Positions 26,294 to 39,213 of a stretch of 64,000 nucleotides of DNA are shown here, in pieces. This DNA comes from Pseudomonas sp. KU26590 (GTDB lineage Bacteria > Pseudomonadota > Gammaproteobacteria > Pseudomonadales > Pseudomonadaceae). The stretch is from positions 3,129,501 through 3,193,500 of the forward strand of contig NZ_CP110644.1 in assembly GCF_026153515.1 (NCBI RefSeq), written 5' to 3'. The notes beneath the pieces are model-generated. The model was not told the origin of the DNA and did not search any database. It worked only from the letters and a program-made list of their open reading frames with translations. A program made the translations under genes and the position numbers. Numbering within the stretch: position 1 is the stretch's first letter; every line of letters starts with the position of its first letter.

Positions 26294-27390
26294 TGCGCGA
26301 CAACAGCGCCGACCTGCGCGAGATTTTCCTCAACGACGTGCCGATGATGGACGTGCGCGCGCCGGTGGAATTCACCAAGGGCGCGTTCCCTGGTGTGATC
26401 AATCTGCCGCTGATGAATGACGCCGAGCGGCAGAAGGTCGGCACCAGTTACAAGCAGGACGGGCAACAGGCCGCCATCGAGCTCGGGCACACGCTGGTGT
26501 CCGGCGACTTGAAACAGGCGCGAATCGAAGCGTGGGCAAGTTTTGCGCGTCACCAGCCAGAAGGTTTTTTGTATTGCTTTCGCGGTGGCCTGCGTTCGCA
26601 GATCACTCAGCAATGGCTGAAAAGCGAAGCGGGCATCGAGTATCCCCGGGTCATCGGTGGCTACAAGGCGATGCGCAGCTTTTTGATCGAGGTGACCGAA
26701 CAGGCCGTGGCCGAGTGCGATTTCGTGCTGATCGGTGGCCTGACCGGCAGCGGCAAGACCGAGGTGCTGCAACAGCTCGACAACGGGCTGGACCTGGAAG
26801 GGCATGCCAATCATCGCGGTTCCAGCTTTGGCAAACATGCAACGCCGCAGCCGGGGCAGATCGATTTCGAAAATCTGCTGGCCGTGGACATTCTGAAAAA
26901 ACGCGCGCGGCAGCTCAATCAGTTTGTGCTGGAGGACGAAGGGCGGATCGTCGGCAGTCGTGCGGTGCCCGTCGAATTGTACCGGACCATGCAGGAGGCG
27001 CCGCTGGTCTGGCTGGAAGACAGTTTCGACAGCCGGGTCGAGCGGATCCTGAAGGATTACGTGACCGACCTGTGCGCCGAGTTCATTGCCGTGCAAGGCG
27101 CTGAAACAGGCTTCGCGGCCTACGCCGAGCGTTTGCAGCAGAGCCTGTCGAGCATTGTTCGGCGCCTGGGCGGGGAGCGTTATCAGCGGCTGGCCGCGAT
27201 CATGGACAGTGCGCTGGCGGAACAGGCGCGCAGCGGCGCAGTCGATCTGCACCGTGGCTGGATCAGCGGGATGTTGAGCGAATACTACGACCCGATGTAC
27301 GCCTACCAGCGCGACAGCAAAGACGTGCGGATCGAATTCGCCGGCGATCAGCAGGCCGTCGTTGAATACCTGCAGCATCGGCAGCAGTAG
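26293..27390 (+). CDS. mnmH: tRNA 2-selenouridine synthase
   Basis: A 365-aa protein (also called SelU/YbbB) that replaces sulfur by selenium at the wobble uridine of certain tRNAs. A rhodanese domain at about 1-125 has its active Cys95 in [11 protein letters not shown]-loop domain follows, with GGLTGSGKT at about 148-156. The ATG overlaps the selD stop by one base, so the pair is translationally coupled. A longer open frame runs upstream through selD, but this start fits the family. Confidence 0.93.
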   Translation: MRDNSADLREIFLNDVPMMDVRAPVEFTKGAFPGVINLPLMNDAERQKVGTSYKQDGQQAAIELGHTLVSGDLKQARIEAWASFARHQPEGFLYCFRGGLRSQITQQWLKSEAGIEYPRVIGGYKAMRSFLIEVTEQAVAECDFVLIGGLTGSGKTEVLQQLDNGLDLEGHANHRGSSFGKHATPQPGQIDFENLLAVDILKKRARQLNQFVLEDEGRIVGSRAVPVELYRTMQEAPLVWLEDSFDSRVERILKDYVTDLCAEFIAVQGAETGFAAYAERLQQSLSSIVRRLGGERYQRLAAIMDSALAEQARSGAVDLHRGWISGMLSEYYDPMYAYQRDSKDVRIEFAGDQQAVVEYLQHRQQ

Positions 27391-27405
27391 CGATCATAGG
27401 GGGCT

Positions 27406-27438
27406 GATTGATTGACCGCGTCTCAGCGTCAATCAATC
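27406..27438. terminator. perfect 11-bp inverted repeat between convergent mnmH and metH
   Basis: GATTGATTGAC (27406-27416) and GTCAATCAATC (27428-27438) form a hairpin with an 11-nt loop. A smaller GGCCT/AGGCC hairpin follows. There is no T tract, so its role as a two-way transcript end is inferred from position between two convergent stops. Confidence 0.5.
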
Positions 27439-27487
27439 TGTCCCGGCCTGTGCTCCAGGCCTTGGTCCTGAGCGGTCTGCCTGGGCC

Positions 27488-31198
<3,711 letters not shown>

Positions 31199-31379
31199 GA
31201 GGTTACCCGGACGAAGAAGTACGAAATAAGGTGACGCTGAAAAGTGCGAAATAATAGCAAACCTGCGCGGTTTTAAATCATTCCGGGATTTACATGAATT
31301 TGGCTCACGTTGCGCGGGCGATTGTTTCTGAGCCGGGCGCATTCTGATTGCATGGCTTGAGCGAACACCGTTATCGACC

Positions 31380-31468
31380 TGTAGGAGCCGGCTTGCTGGC
31401 GAAAGCGGCATTTCATCCAACACCGCAGCGAGCGGCCGGACTGGTTCGCCAGCAAGCCGGCTCCTACA
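31380..31468. repeat. long inverted repeat, GTAGGAGCCGGCTTGCTGG family (copy 2)
   Basis: A 24-bp arm at 31380-31403 and its perfect inverse at 31445-31468 lie in the 485-bp gap between divergent metH and the acyltransferase. The rest of that gap contains a small CGCCC/GGGCG hairpin near 31630 and no gene. Confidence 0.88.
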
Positions 31469-31683
31469 GGTTTTGCGAAACGCTGCTTCAGCTGTCAGCC
31501 CCGCATACGCTGTCTGAAACGCTGAAACCCTTGTAATACATGGCGTGCAGCCATTATGCAGCCCGTCAGTGAAACCGAACCTTTTCGCAACTTGTGAAGT
31601 CGGACCTTGGGAGTCGCTCCTCGACACCCGCCCTGTTCGGGCGTGGGACTGAGGGCCAATCCAGACGAAGCAAGAGGTTGCAG

Positions 31684-32703
31684 ATGTTGATTTCGGTTCA
31701 GGCCCTGCGGGCACTCGCCGCGTGGGCTGTGGTGTGTCACCACTTCATGCAGATTTTTTTCGACTTCCATCCGAGTGGGCCCGTCGGCCGTTTTTTCACT
31801 GAAAAAGGCGCCGTCGGCGTCGACGTTTTTTTCGTCATCAGCGGTCTGGTCATCTACTTGTCAACCGTGGACAAGGACATCCCCGCTGGCCGCTTCATGC
31901 TCAACCGTGTCATTCGCATCGTCCCGGCGTACTGGCTCTACACACTGGTGATGGGCCTGTTGGTCGTGGTCGCCCAGCCGCTGCTGCCCCACCAGGTCGT
32001 CGACTGGCAAAGCTTTGTGCTGTCGCTGTTGTTCATCCCTTCGGAAAACCCTGGCGGCTACGGCCTCTATCCCACCCTCAACGTGGGCTGGACGCTGAAT
32101 TACGAGATGCTGTTCTACGTGCTGTTCTCGATGGTGTTCCTCTTTCAGCAGCGTCTGCGCCCGCTGATTCTTGCAGCGGCGCTGTTCGCGATTACCGACG
32201 TATTGGGTCGATCCGGGCTGGTCAGCCGGTTCTACGCCAATGACATCGTGTATGAATTCCTGCTCGGCATCTTCGTCGGCGTGATGTATCGCCGGGGCTG
32301 GATCAGCGAACGGCTGTGGCTGCCATTAATCGCGATCGGCGCTGCGCTGTTCGCCATCGACCACTTGCAACCGGCGCCGCGCATCATCAATTGGGGCCTG
32401 CCGAGTGCGGTGATCGTAGTGGCCTGCATCTCCCTCGAACCCTATCTGCGCAACTACCGCCTGCTCAAGGTCATGGGTGATTGCTCGTACTCGGTGTATT
32501 TGCTCCATGTGCTGGTGCTGTATGCGGGCTGGCTGGTGAGCGAGCGCTACGGCCTGAATCCGTATCTGGTGTTTGCCGTGTGTGTGCCGGTCATCGCGAT
32601 GGGTGCGTGGCTCAGTTATGAGTGGATCGAGAAGGGCTTGTACCGGCGCATGAAAGGCTGGCTGGACCAGCGACGGGCGAACAAGGAGGCGGCGCTGTCC
32701 TGA
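31684..32703 (+). CDS. acyltransferase 3 (OafA/YrhL family) integral membrane protein
   Basis: A 339-aa protein with about ten hydrophobic helices. The family motif near the start, [18 protein letters not shown], carries the conserved His. It also has [14 protein letters not shown] and [10 protein letters not shown]. Members O-acylate surface sugars or lipids at the inner membrane. The ATG at 31684 follows AAGAGG at 7 nt. No polysaccharide genes lie nearby, so the acceptor is unknown. Confidence 0.88.
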   Translation: MLISVQALRALAAWAVVCHHFMQIFFDFHPSGPVGRFFTEKGAVGVDVFFVISGLVIYLSTVDKDIPAGRFMLNRVIRIVPAYWLYTLVMGLLVVVAQPLLPHQVVDWQSFVLSLLFIPSENPGGYGLYPTLNVGWTLNYEMLFYVLFSMVFLFQQRLRPLILAAALFAITDVLGRSGLVSRFYANDIVYEFLLGIFVGVMYRRGWISERLWLPLIAIGAALFAIDHLQPAPRIINWGLPSAVIVVACISLEPYLRNYRLLKVMGDCSYSVYLLHVLVLYAGWLVSERYGLNPYLVFAVCVPVIAMGAWLSYEWIEKGLYRRMKGWLDQRRANKEAALS

Positions 32704-32808
32704 CAGGCGCCGGGTGGTGGTCGGGTCGTTTACCCGACTAAAACACTAGGGCTTTGTCAGGCGCAGTTGATTGGCGTAAACTCCGTCCCACGTCTGCGAG
32801 GAATTTTC

Positions 32809-33402
32809 ATGACCGCTATTACGATTACTGATGCCGCCCACGATTACCTGGCCGATCTGCTGGAAAAGCAGAACACACCCGGCATCGGCATCCGCGTGTT
32901 TATTACCCAGCCTGGCACCCAGTACGCTGAAACCTGCATTGCCTATTGCAAGCCGGGCGAAGAGAAACCTGAAGACACGGCCATCGGCCTGAAAAGCTTC
33001 ACCGCCTGGATCGACGCGTTCAGCGAAGCGTTTCTGGATGACGCCGTCGTCGATTACGCCACCGATCGCATGGGCGGCCAGTTGACCATCAAGGCGCCAA
33101 ACGCCAAAGTCCCGATGGTCAAGGCTGACAGCCCGATCAACGAGCGCATCAATTACTACCTGCAAACCGAGATCAACCCGGGTCTTGCCAGCCACGGCGG
33201 CCAGGTGACCTTGATTGAGGTCGTCGAAGAAGATGAGGCGAATGTCGCCATTCTGCAGTTTGGCGGTGGTTGCCAGGGTTGCGGTCAGGCAGATGTGACG
33301 CTCAAGGAAGGCATCGAGCGCACGCTGCTGGAGCGCATTCCCGAGCTGACCGGTGTGCGTGACGTGACCGACCACACCCAGAAAGAAAACGCGTATTACT
33401 GA
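32809..33402 (+). CDS. nfuA: Fe-S biogenesis protein NfuA
   Basis: A 197-aa Fe-S carrier. A degenerate A-type domain covers about 1-95, and a C-terminal Nfu domain carries the cluster-binding pair Cys155 and Cys158 in GGCQGCGQ. It protects and delivers 4Fe-4S clusters during iron or oxidative stress. The ATG at 32809 has GAGGAA upstream. It is monocistronic, closed by a terminator. Confidence 0.95.
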   Translation: MTAITITDAAHDYLADLLEKQNTPGIGIRVFITQPGTQYAETCIAYCKPGEEKPEDTAIGLKSFTAWIDAFSEAFLDDAVVDYATDRMGGQLTIKAPNAKVPMVKADSPINERINYYLQTEINPGLASHGGQVTLIEVVEEDEANVAILQFGGGCQGCGQADVTLKEGIERTLLERIPELTGVRDVTDHTQKENAYY

Positions 33403-33439
33403 GTCAGCGCGTATTAGTAAGAAGTAGCGTGTTGCAAGC

Positions 33440-33468
33440 AAAGCCCCGACTGGTTCGGGGCTTTTTTG
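33440..33468 (+). terminator. intrinsic terminator of nfuA
   Basis: AAGCCCCGA, loop CTGGT, TCGGGGCTT, then TTTT. It lies about 40 bp after the nfuA stop. Confidence 0.9.
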
Positions 33469-33526
33469 TGGGCGCGTTTATTAGTAGTTTGGCCACCCAA
33501 TCCCAGTGATCTCCGCTGAATCCGAC

Positions 33527-33614
33527 TGTAGGAGCCGGCTTGCTGGCGAAAGCGTTGGCCCAGGCGATCTTTTTATCGTTGACCATCGCGTTCGCCAGCA
33601 AGCCGGCTCCTACA
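33527..33614. repeat. long inverted repeat, GTAGGAGCCGGCTTGCTGG family (copy 3)
   Basis: A 24-bp arm at 33527-33550 and its perfect inverse at 33591-33614 lie between the convergent nfuA and cobM genes. Confidence 0.88.
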
Positions 33615-33638
33615 GATGTACACGTTCGCAGCCAGCAT

Positions 33639-34385
33639 CTAGGGCCTGAACAGATGGGCGTGGCCGGCGCGATACAGCGATGACTCGCTGAATACGTCGT
33701 TGCCCAGCACCCGACCCACCAGAATCAGCGCGGTGCGGCGAAATCCCTTGATCCGCACCTTCTCCTCGATGTCCGCCAGTGTGCCGGTGACCCAGTCCTG
33801 ATCCGGCCAACTGGCGCGATGCACCACGGCAATCGGGCAGTCAGCGCCATAGTGTGGGGTCAGCTCGGCGATGATCTTGCCGAGGTTGTTGACCCCCAGA
33901 TGAATCGCCATGGTTGCCCTGTGCCGCGCCAGATCGCCGAGCGCTTCACCTGCGGGCATGTCGGTTTTGTCGGCGTAGCGGGTCAGGATCACGCTCTGGG
34001 AAATGTCCGGCAGCGTCAGCTCCGTGCCCAGTAACGCGGCGCATGCAGCAGTAGCGGTGACGCCGGGAATGATTTCGAAGGGGATCTGTAACTCGCGCAG
34101 GCAGCGGATCTGCTCGCCGATGGCGCCATACAGGCTCGGATCGCCGGAATGCACCCGCGCCACATCCAGGCCCTGTGCATGAGCGGATTTCATCAGCTCG
34201 ATGATCTGCTCCAGGTGTAACGAAGCGCTGTTGGTGACCTGAACCGCCTGATGACCTTCCAGCACTGCTTCAGGCACCAGGGAGCCCGCGTAAATGATCA
34301 CCGGGCACTCGCGGATCAGCCGCTGGCCTTTGACAGTGATCAGGTCCGGATCGCCAGGGCCGGCGCCGATGAAAAAAACAGTCAT
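33639..34385 (-). CDS. cobM: precorrin-4 C(11)-methyltransferase
   Basis: A 248-aa SAM-dependent tetrapyrrole methylase of aerobic cobalamin synthesis that methylates C-11 of precorrin-4. Family marks: FFIGAGPGDPDLITVKG at the start, YAGSLVPE, HSGDPSLYGA, IPGVTATAACAA and the C-terminal RTALILVGRVL. It is downstream of cbtB-cbtA-cobE on the same strand but cut off from them by an IS3 element and REP units. It may therefore depend on read-through or on a promoter in the insertion. Confidence 0.95.
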   Translation of the reverse strand: MTVFFIGAGPGDPDLITVKGQRLIRECPVIIYAGSLVPEAVLEGHQAVQVTNSASLHLEQIIELMKSAHAQGLDVARVHSGDPSLYGAIGEQIRCLRELQIPFEIIPGVTATAACAALLGTELTLPDISQSVILTRYADKTDMPAGEALGDLARHRATMAIHLGVNNLGKIIAELTPHYGADCPIAVVHRASWPDQDWVTGTLADIEEKVRIKGFRRTALILVGRVLGNDVFSESSLYRAGHAHLFRP

Positions 34386-34459
34386 GGGGTGTCCTGATTA
34401 GAATTCATTTGAGCGATGGTCCGCCGGGTGCTTGTTGCTGAATGCACGCGGTTTACTTC

Positions 34460-34486
34460 TGTAGGACCGGCTTTAGCCGGGAAGGG
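34460..34486. repeat. REP element between cobM and the IS
   Basis: One REP core (GGACCGGCTTTAGCCGGGAA) lies upstream of cobM, left of the IS insertion point. Similar cores lie immediately right of the IS. Confidence 0.8.
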
Positions 34487-34532
34487 GCACTCGGGTACAC
34501 CATCATAATCTTCGGTGTGACCACTGTAGTGG

Positions 34533-35746
<1,214 letters not shown>

Positions 35747-35785
35747 TTATCGAGGTGTCCGGGGAAATTAGACCACTGCACACTG

Positions 35786-35925
35786 ACGCTTTCCCGGCTA
35801 AAGCCGGTCCTACGAGGGTACGCGGTGTGTCCGTAGGACCGGCTTTAGCCGGGAAGGGGCCTGTGTGTGCGCCCTGAAACTCGAGGTGTGACACCTGACG
35901 CTTTCCCGGCTAAAGCCGGTTCTAC
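35786..35925. repeat. three REP elements right of the IS
   Basis: REP cores at about 35789-35812, 35833-35856 and 35902-35924 in alternating orientation. Joining the IS flanks recreates GGTGTGACCACTGACGCTTTCCCGG, which resembles the REP-adjacent text at 35884-35908. The IS therefore hit a REP array. Confidence 0.85.
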
Positions 35926-35939
35926 AGTTTGAGCCGTTC

Positions 35940-36374
35940 CTACGAGGTCGAGCCAGCCCTAACGGTTGCGGTTGCCAATGCGAACGTCGCATGGGGGCTT
36001 TTTCGGCGGGGGATGACCAGCGTTGCCGCCGAGCCGGTCAACCGGGTCGCCATCGCCAACGCCGCGCTTTCCGCCACGCCGTAGCAGCCGGTGCGCTCAA
36101 AAGCGATGTCCGAGCGGTAAGTCAGCTGTGGCGCGTAGGCCGCCAGGTCACCCGCACAGAAGAATCCGACCGTCAGGCCCAGCGTCTGAGCCAGTTCCAG
36201 CATTCCCGCTTCAGCCGATTTGCCCTCAATCGAGGCGAGGGCAGCAATGTCACTCAGCCCAAGGCGCAACTCGCGCAGAGAGTCATCCATCAACTGCCGA
36301 AGCTCCAGCGCTGAACAACCGCGCTGGCAGCCCAGACCGACCACCCACAGCGGTCGGTCGCGCGAATCATTCAC
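35940..36374 (-). CDS. cobE: cobalamin biosynthesis protein CobE (CbiG C-terminal domain type)
   Basis: A 144-aa small protein beginning with the family motif LWVVGLGCQRGCSALELRQL. Later marks are ASIEGKSAEAGMLELA and YRSDIAFERTGCYGVAESAAL. It corresponds to the C-terminal part of CbiG and is required in the aerobic pathway, probably in handling precorrin intermediates. Its ATG overlaps the cbtA stop by four bases. It is intact, with the IS starting about 160 bp beyond its stop. Confidence 0.88.
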   Translation of the reverse strand: MNDSRDRPLWVVGLGCQRGCSALELRQLMDDSLRELRLGLSDIAALASIEGKSAEAGMLELAQTLGLTVGFFCAGDLAAYAPQLTYRSDIAFERTGCYGVAESAALAMATRLTGSAATLVIPRRKSPHATFALATATVRAGSTS

Positions 36375-37090
36375 AGTGCGGGGTTCAACCCGGGCTGCGT
36401 CGCCGGCGTTTCACTGCGGCGAAACAGCCAGGCGCTGATCCAGCCCAGGGCAATCCAGAAAACCGCGTTGGTCAGCAGCGACGCAATCTTGAATTGCGCC
36501 TCAAGGGCTTCCGGGGCGAGTGCCGAATGCACCGCCGGCTGCGGGGCGCCGACGATATGCGGCACCACCAGAATCATTGCGCCCAACACTTTCAGCGCCC
36601 AGTGTTTGGCAAACACTATCAACGCCAGGCCTGTAGCCGTGGAGGCGGCAGTGCCGACCCACCAGATCTGCCGTTGGGTCAGGTCCGCTGCGACGGTGCC
36701 GGGCAGTTCAGGCGGTAGGCCCAGTGTTGGCGCCAGCACGAACACGGCATAACCGGCCAATCCCCAGAGCACGCCTTCTCGAGCGCTCGTCGGCGTGCGC
36801 AGGGTGTACAGCGCCGCCAGCATCAAGGCGAATCCGACCGCCACCACCAGATTGCCGCCAGTGGTGGACAGCACGCGCTGCCAGCCGTCTTCCGGCTCCC
36901 AGGCTTCGGCGTCATGGACGTGGCCGGCCATCGCACCCTCGGCGTGCTCGTGGATCTCAGTGGTCGGGGCCTTTTCGTAGGTCTCCGCCTGCAGGATCAG
37001 TGGCGCCACCGAGACGCTTTGCAGCAGCGTCAACAACAGCGCGGCGAGCAGTCCGGTAAACCCGGCCGTTTGCGCAATTCGCTTGAACAT
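36371..37090 (-). CDS. cbtA: CbtA, cobalt transporter subunit
   Basis: A 239-aa inner-membrane protein with about five to six hydrophobic helices. A His-rich stretch after the first helix (EIHEHAEGAMAGHVHDAEAW, about 50-70) is suited to metal binding. CbtA with CbtB forms a B12-riboswitch-controlled cobalt uptake system. The ATG at 37090 is chosen; a TTG seven codons earlier is possible. It follows cbtB by 11 bp and overlaps cobE. Confidence 0.92.
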   Translation of the reverse strand: MFKRIAQTAGFTGLLAALLLTLLQSVSVAPLILQAETYEKAPTTEIHEHAEGAMAGHVHDAEAWEPEDGWQRVLSTTGGNLVVAVGFALMLAALYTLRTPTSAREGVLWGLAGYAVFVLAPTLGLPPELPGTVAADLTQRQIWWVGTAASTATGLALIVFAKHWALKVLGAMILVVPHIVGAPQPAVHSALAPEALEAQFKIASLLTNAVFWIALGWISAWLFRRSETPATQPGLNPAL

Positions 37091-37101
37091 GGCGGCGGGT
37101 C

Positions 37102-37311
37102 TCAATGGCAAGGGAAGGCGGAGCTGTGACGGGTGTCGTGTGCCGCGTTGTGCACCGCATCGATATGGGAGAAGCCGGCGAAGTACACCAGAAACGCACC
37201 GAGAAACATCGCGCTGGCGGCGGCGACAAGGCGCTGGCTTTGCGTGCTCGCAACGATCGTCGTGGTGGTTGTGCTGGTGCCGGACGTCTGGCGGGGTGTG
37301 CTGATGGACAT
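37102..37311 (-). CDS. cbtB: CbtB, small cobalt transporter subunit
   Basis: A 69-aa protein with one membrane helix (about 30-50) after a Thr/Ser-rich start. It ends in a His-rich tail (HNAAHDTRHSSAFPCH) typical of CbtB and likely to bind Co2+. The ATG at 37311 has GAGGGAAG upstream; a longer frame extends into the riboswitch leader. First gene of the minus-strand cobalamin operon. Confidence 0.93.
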   Translation of the reverse strand: MSISTPRQTSGTSTTTTTIVASTQSQRLVAAASAMFLGAFLVYFAGFSHIDAVHNAAHDTRHSSAFPCH

Positions 37312-37419
37312 GGCGCTTCCCTCTGAAATGGATTCAGCGGACGGAAAGGCGCGAAGACACCGCAGGCGAATGCCGGCAGTGCTCAACAGCGCCCGCCCAC
37401 CGCGGGTTGTTATGTAGCG

Positions 37420-37640
37420 TTGTCGGGCCGGTCTCCGGGCTCGCGAGGGGCACATGCAACAGCCGTTACAGCCGTTGTGCCTTCAAGAATCCCCTTCCCA
37501 TGTCGTTGCCGACACAGTGGATCTGACTCTTCACTCGCTTACCGTTGCGGGGGCAGCACCGGACTGATACACACCCGAAGGTCTGCACGCACCGGTTTCC
37601 CGTTTCACCCTGTGAAGGGCACCCGTAACAAGGTGTGTAG
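37420..37640 (-). ncRNA. cobalamin (AdoCbl) riboswitch controlling cbtB-cbtA-cobE(-cobM)
   Basis: Read on the minus strand, the conserved blocks occur in order: GGGTGCCC and GGGTGAAACGGGAAACCGGTG, then GTGCTGCCCCCGCAACGGTAAGCG (the B12 box core, about 37557-37534), CACTG, GGGAAGGGG, and the closing GAGCCCGGAGACCGGCCCG at about 37441-37422. It ends about 110 nt before the cbtB ATG. B12 binding is expected to repress cobalt uptake. Short open frames across it are not genes. Confidence 0.93.
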
Positions 37641-37744
37641 GAGACCACGGGCTGTTTGGCTCGTCAATCGACCCGTCAACCGGTATGTCAATCGATGCAG
37701 CGCTCGGTGCATCAATTGGCGCGGCAATCATTGCAACAGCACGA

Positions 37745-37773
37745 TTGACCGGCCTCCAGTCACTGCGTAGCCT
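37745..37773 (+). promoter_or_regulatory. putative sigma-70 promoter for the plus-strand cobalamin operon
   Basis: TTGACC (37745-37750), 17-bp spacer, TAGCCT (37768-37773). A transcript starting about 8 bp later would begin with the riboswitch at 37782. The minus-strand promoter must also lie in the 37641-37780 spacer, which has several TTGAC copies on the minus strand, but I cannot pick a convincing -10. Confidence 0.4.
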
Positions 37774-37781
37774 TGCGCACT

Positions 37782-37985
37782 TGAGGTTCGCCGGCCGTCT
37801 TTATGAAGGCCACCGGCGCTAAGAAGGGAATGCGGTTTCAAGCCGCAGCTGCCCCCGCAACTGTAAACGGACAGCTTCATTGCACAGCCACTGCACGAGC
37901 GGGAAGGCGCGATGAATGCCAGTCGCCTGATGATGCCTGTCAGCGACCGGCCGCCGTGAGCCAGGAGACCTGCCTCGAATCGGAC
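37782..37985 (+). ncRNA. cobalamin (AdoCbl) riboswitch controlling cobW-cobN-chlI-chlD
   Basis: Conserved blocks in order on the plus strand: GGTTCGCCGGC, AAGAAGGGAATGCGGT, GCAGCTGCCCCCGCAACTGTAAACGG (B12 box, about 37843-37868), CCACTG, GGGAAGGCG and GAGCCAGGAGACCTGCCT (about 37959-37976). The cobW ATG follows after 134 nt. It faces the other riboswitch back to back across about 140 bp. Confidence 0.95.
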
Positions 37986-38119
37986 CGCCTGCCAGCGGCC
38001 GAGGAATTCCACTACAACCGGGCGGGGTGATCCGGTGGCGAATCAAACCGCGCGCCAGCTTCCGCCGGCCCTGCGCTGTTTTCGTCCTCGTTGCCCTGCC
38101 GCATGCCTGAGGGCAACCG

Positions 38120-39211
38120 ATGAAAACACTGGCCAAACTCCCCGTCACCATCGTCACCGGCTTTCTCGGCTCGGGCAAAACCACCTTGCTGCGGCATATG
38201 CTCGACAACGCCGAAGGCCGACGCATCGCCGTCATCGTCAATGAATTCGGCGAACTGGGCATCGACGGCGACATCCTCAAGCAATGCACCATCGGCTGCA
38301 CCGAAGAAGAAGCGCTTGGCCGCGTGTACGAGCTGGCCAACGGCTGCCTGTGCTGCACCGTTCAGGAAGAGTTCTTCCCGGTGATGCAGGAACTGGTGGC
38401 CCGTCGTGGCGACCTTGATCACATCCTCATTGAAACCTCGGGTCTGGCCCTGCCGAAACCGCTGGTGCAAGCCTTCCAGTGGCCGGAAATCCGCAACGCC
38501 TGCACCGTCGATGCCGTGATCACCGTGGTTGACAGCCCGGCCGTGCTCGCCGGCACCTTCGCCGCGTTCCCGGATCAGGTCGACGCCCAGCGCAAGCTTG
38601 ATCCGAACCTGGACCACGAATCGCCGTTGCACGAGCTGTTCGCCGATCAACTGGCCAGTGCCGATCTCGTCGTGCTGAACAAGGCCGACATGCTCGACGC
38701 CGACGCTCTGGCCGCCGTGCGCGCGGAAGTCTCGGAAGAACTGCCGCCGGCAGTAAAAATCGTCGAAGCGAACAGGGGCCAGCTGCCGATCAGCGTATTG
38801 CTGGGCCTGGGCGCTGAATCCGAGCTGCACATAGACGGCCGCAAGACCCACCACGATCACCATGAAGGCGACGACGCTGACGATCATGACCATGACGCCT
38901 TCGACTCGATTTCCATCACGCTGCCCCAGGCCGATGAGTCGCTGTTGCTCGATGCCCTGACCCAGGCCGTCGTGCAGCACGGCATCCTGCGGGTCAAAGG
39001 CTTTGCCGCCATTCCCGGCAAACCCATGCGTCTGCTGGTGCAGGGCGTCGGCACACGCTTCGACAAGCATTTCGACCGCGCCTGGAAAGCAGACGAAGCC
39101 CGCGAAACCCACCTGGTGCTGATCGGCCAGGAACTGGATGCGGGCGTCCTTGAAGCGCAATTGCGCGATGCGGTCTCATTGCGTGACGCGGTCTCCGGGA
39201 TCAAAGGCTAA
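38120..39211 (+). CDS. cobW: CobW, P-loop GTPase/metal chaperone of cobalamin synthesis
   Basis: A 363-aa G3E GTPase. Walker A GFLGSGKTT at about 14-22; the metal motif with Cys76, Cys78 and Cys79 in CLCC; NKADM as the guanine-specificity region; and a His/Asp-rich linker (HHDHHEGDDADDHDHD, about 247-262) before the C-terminal CobW_C domain. It is thought to deliver Co2+ to the CobN-type chelatase. GAGGGC precedes the ATG. The next gene, cobN, starts 2 bp after its stop. Confidence 0.95.
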   Translation: MKTLAKLPVTIVTGFLGSGKTTLLRHMLDNAEGRRIAVIVNEFGELGIDGDILKQCTIGCTEEEALGRVYELANGCLCCTVQEEFFPVMQELVARRGDLDHILIETSGLALPKPLVQAFQWPEIRNACTVDAVITVVDSPAVLAGTFAAFPDQVDAQRKLDPNLDHESPLHELFADQLASADLVVLNKADMLDADALAAVRAEVSEELPPAVKIVEANRGQLPISVLLGLGAESELHIDGRKTHHDHHEGDDADDHDHDAFDSISITLPQADESLLLDALTQAVVQHGILRVKGFAAIPGKPMRLLVQGVGTRFDKHFDRAWKADEARETHLVLIGQELDAGVLEAQLRDAVSLRDAVSGIKG

Positions 39212-39213
39212 CC

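Noticed and set aside
37420..37770. Open frames of 60-116 codons across the cobalamin leader
   Set aside because: They run over conserved riboswitch RNA motifs and have no coding character.
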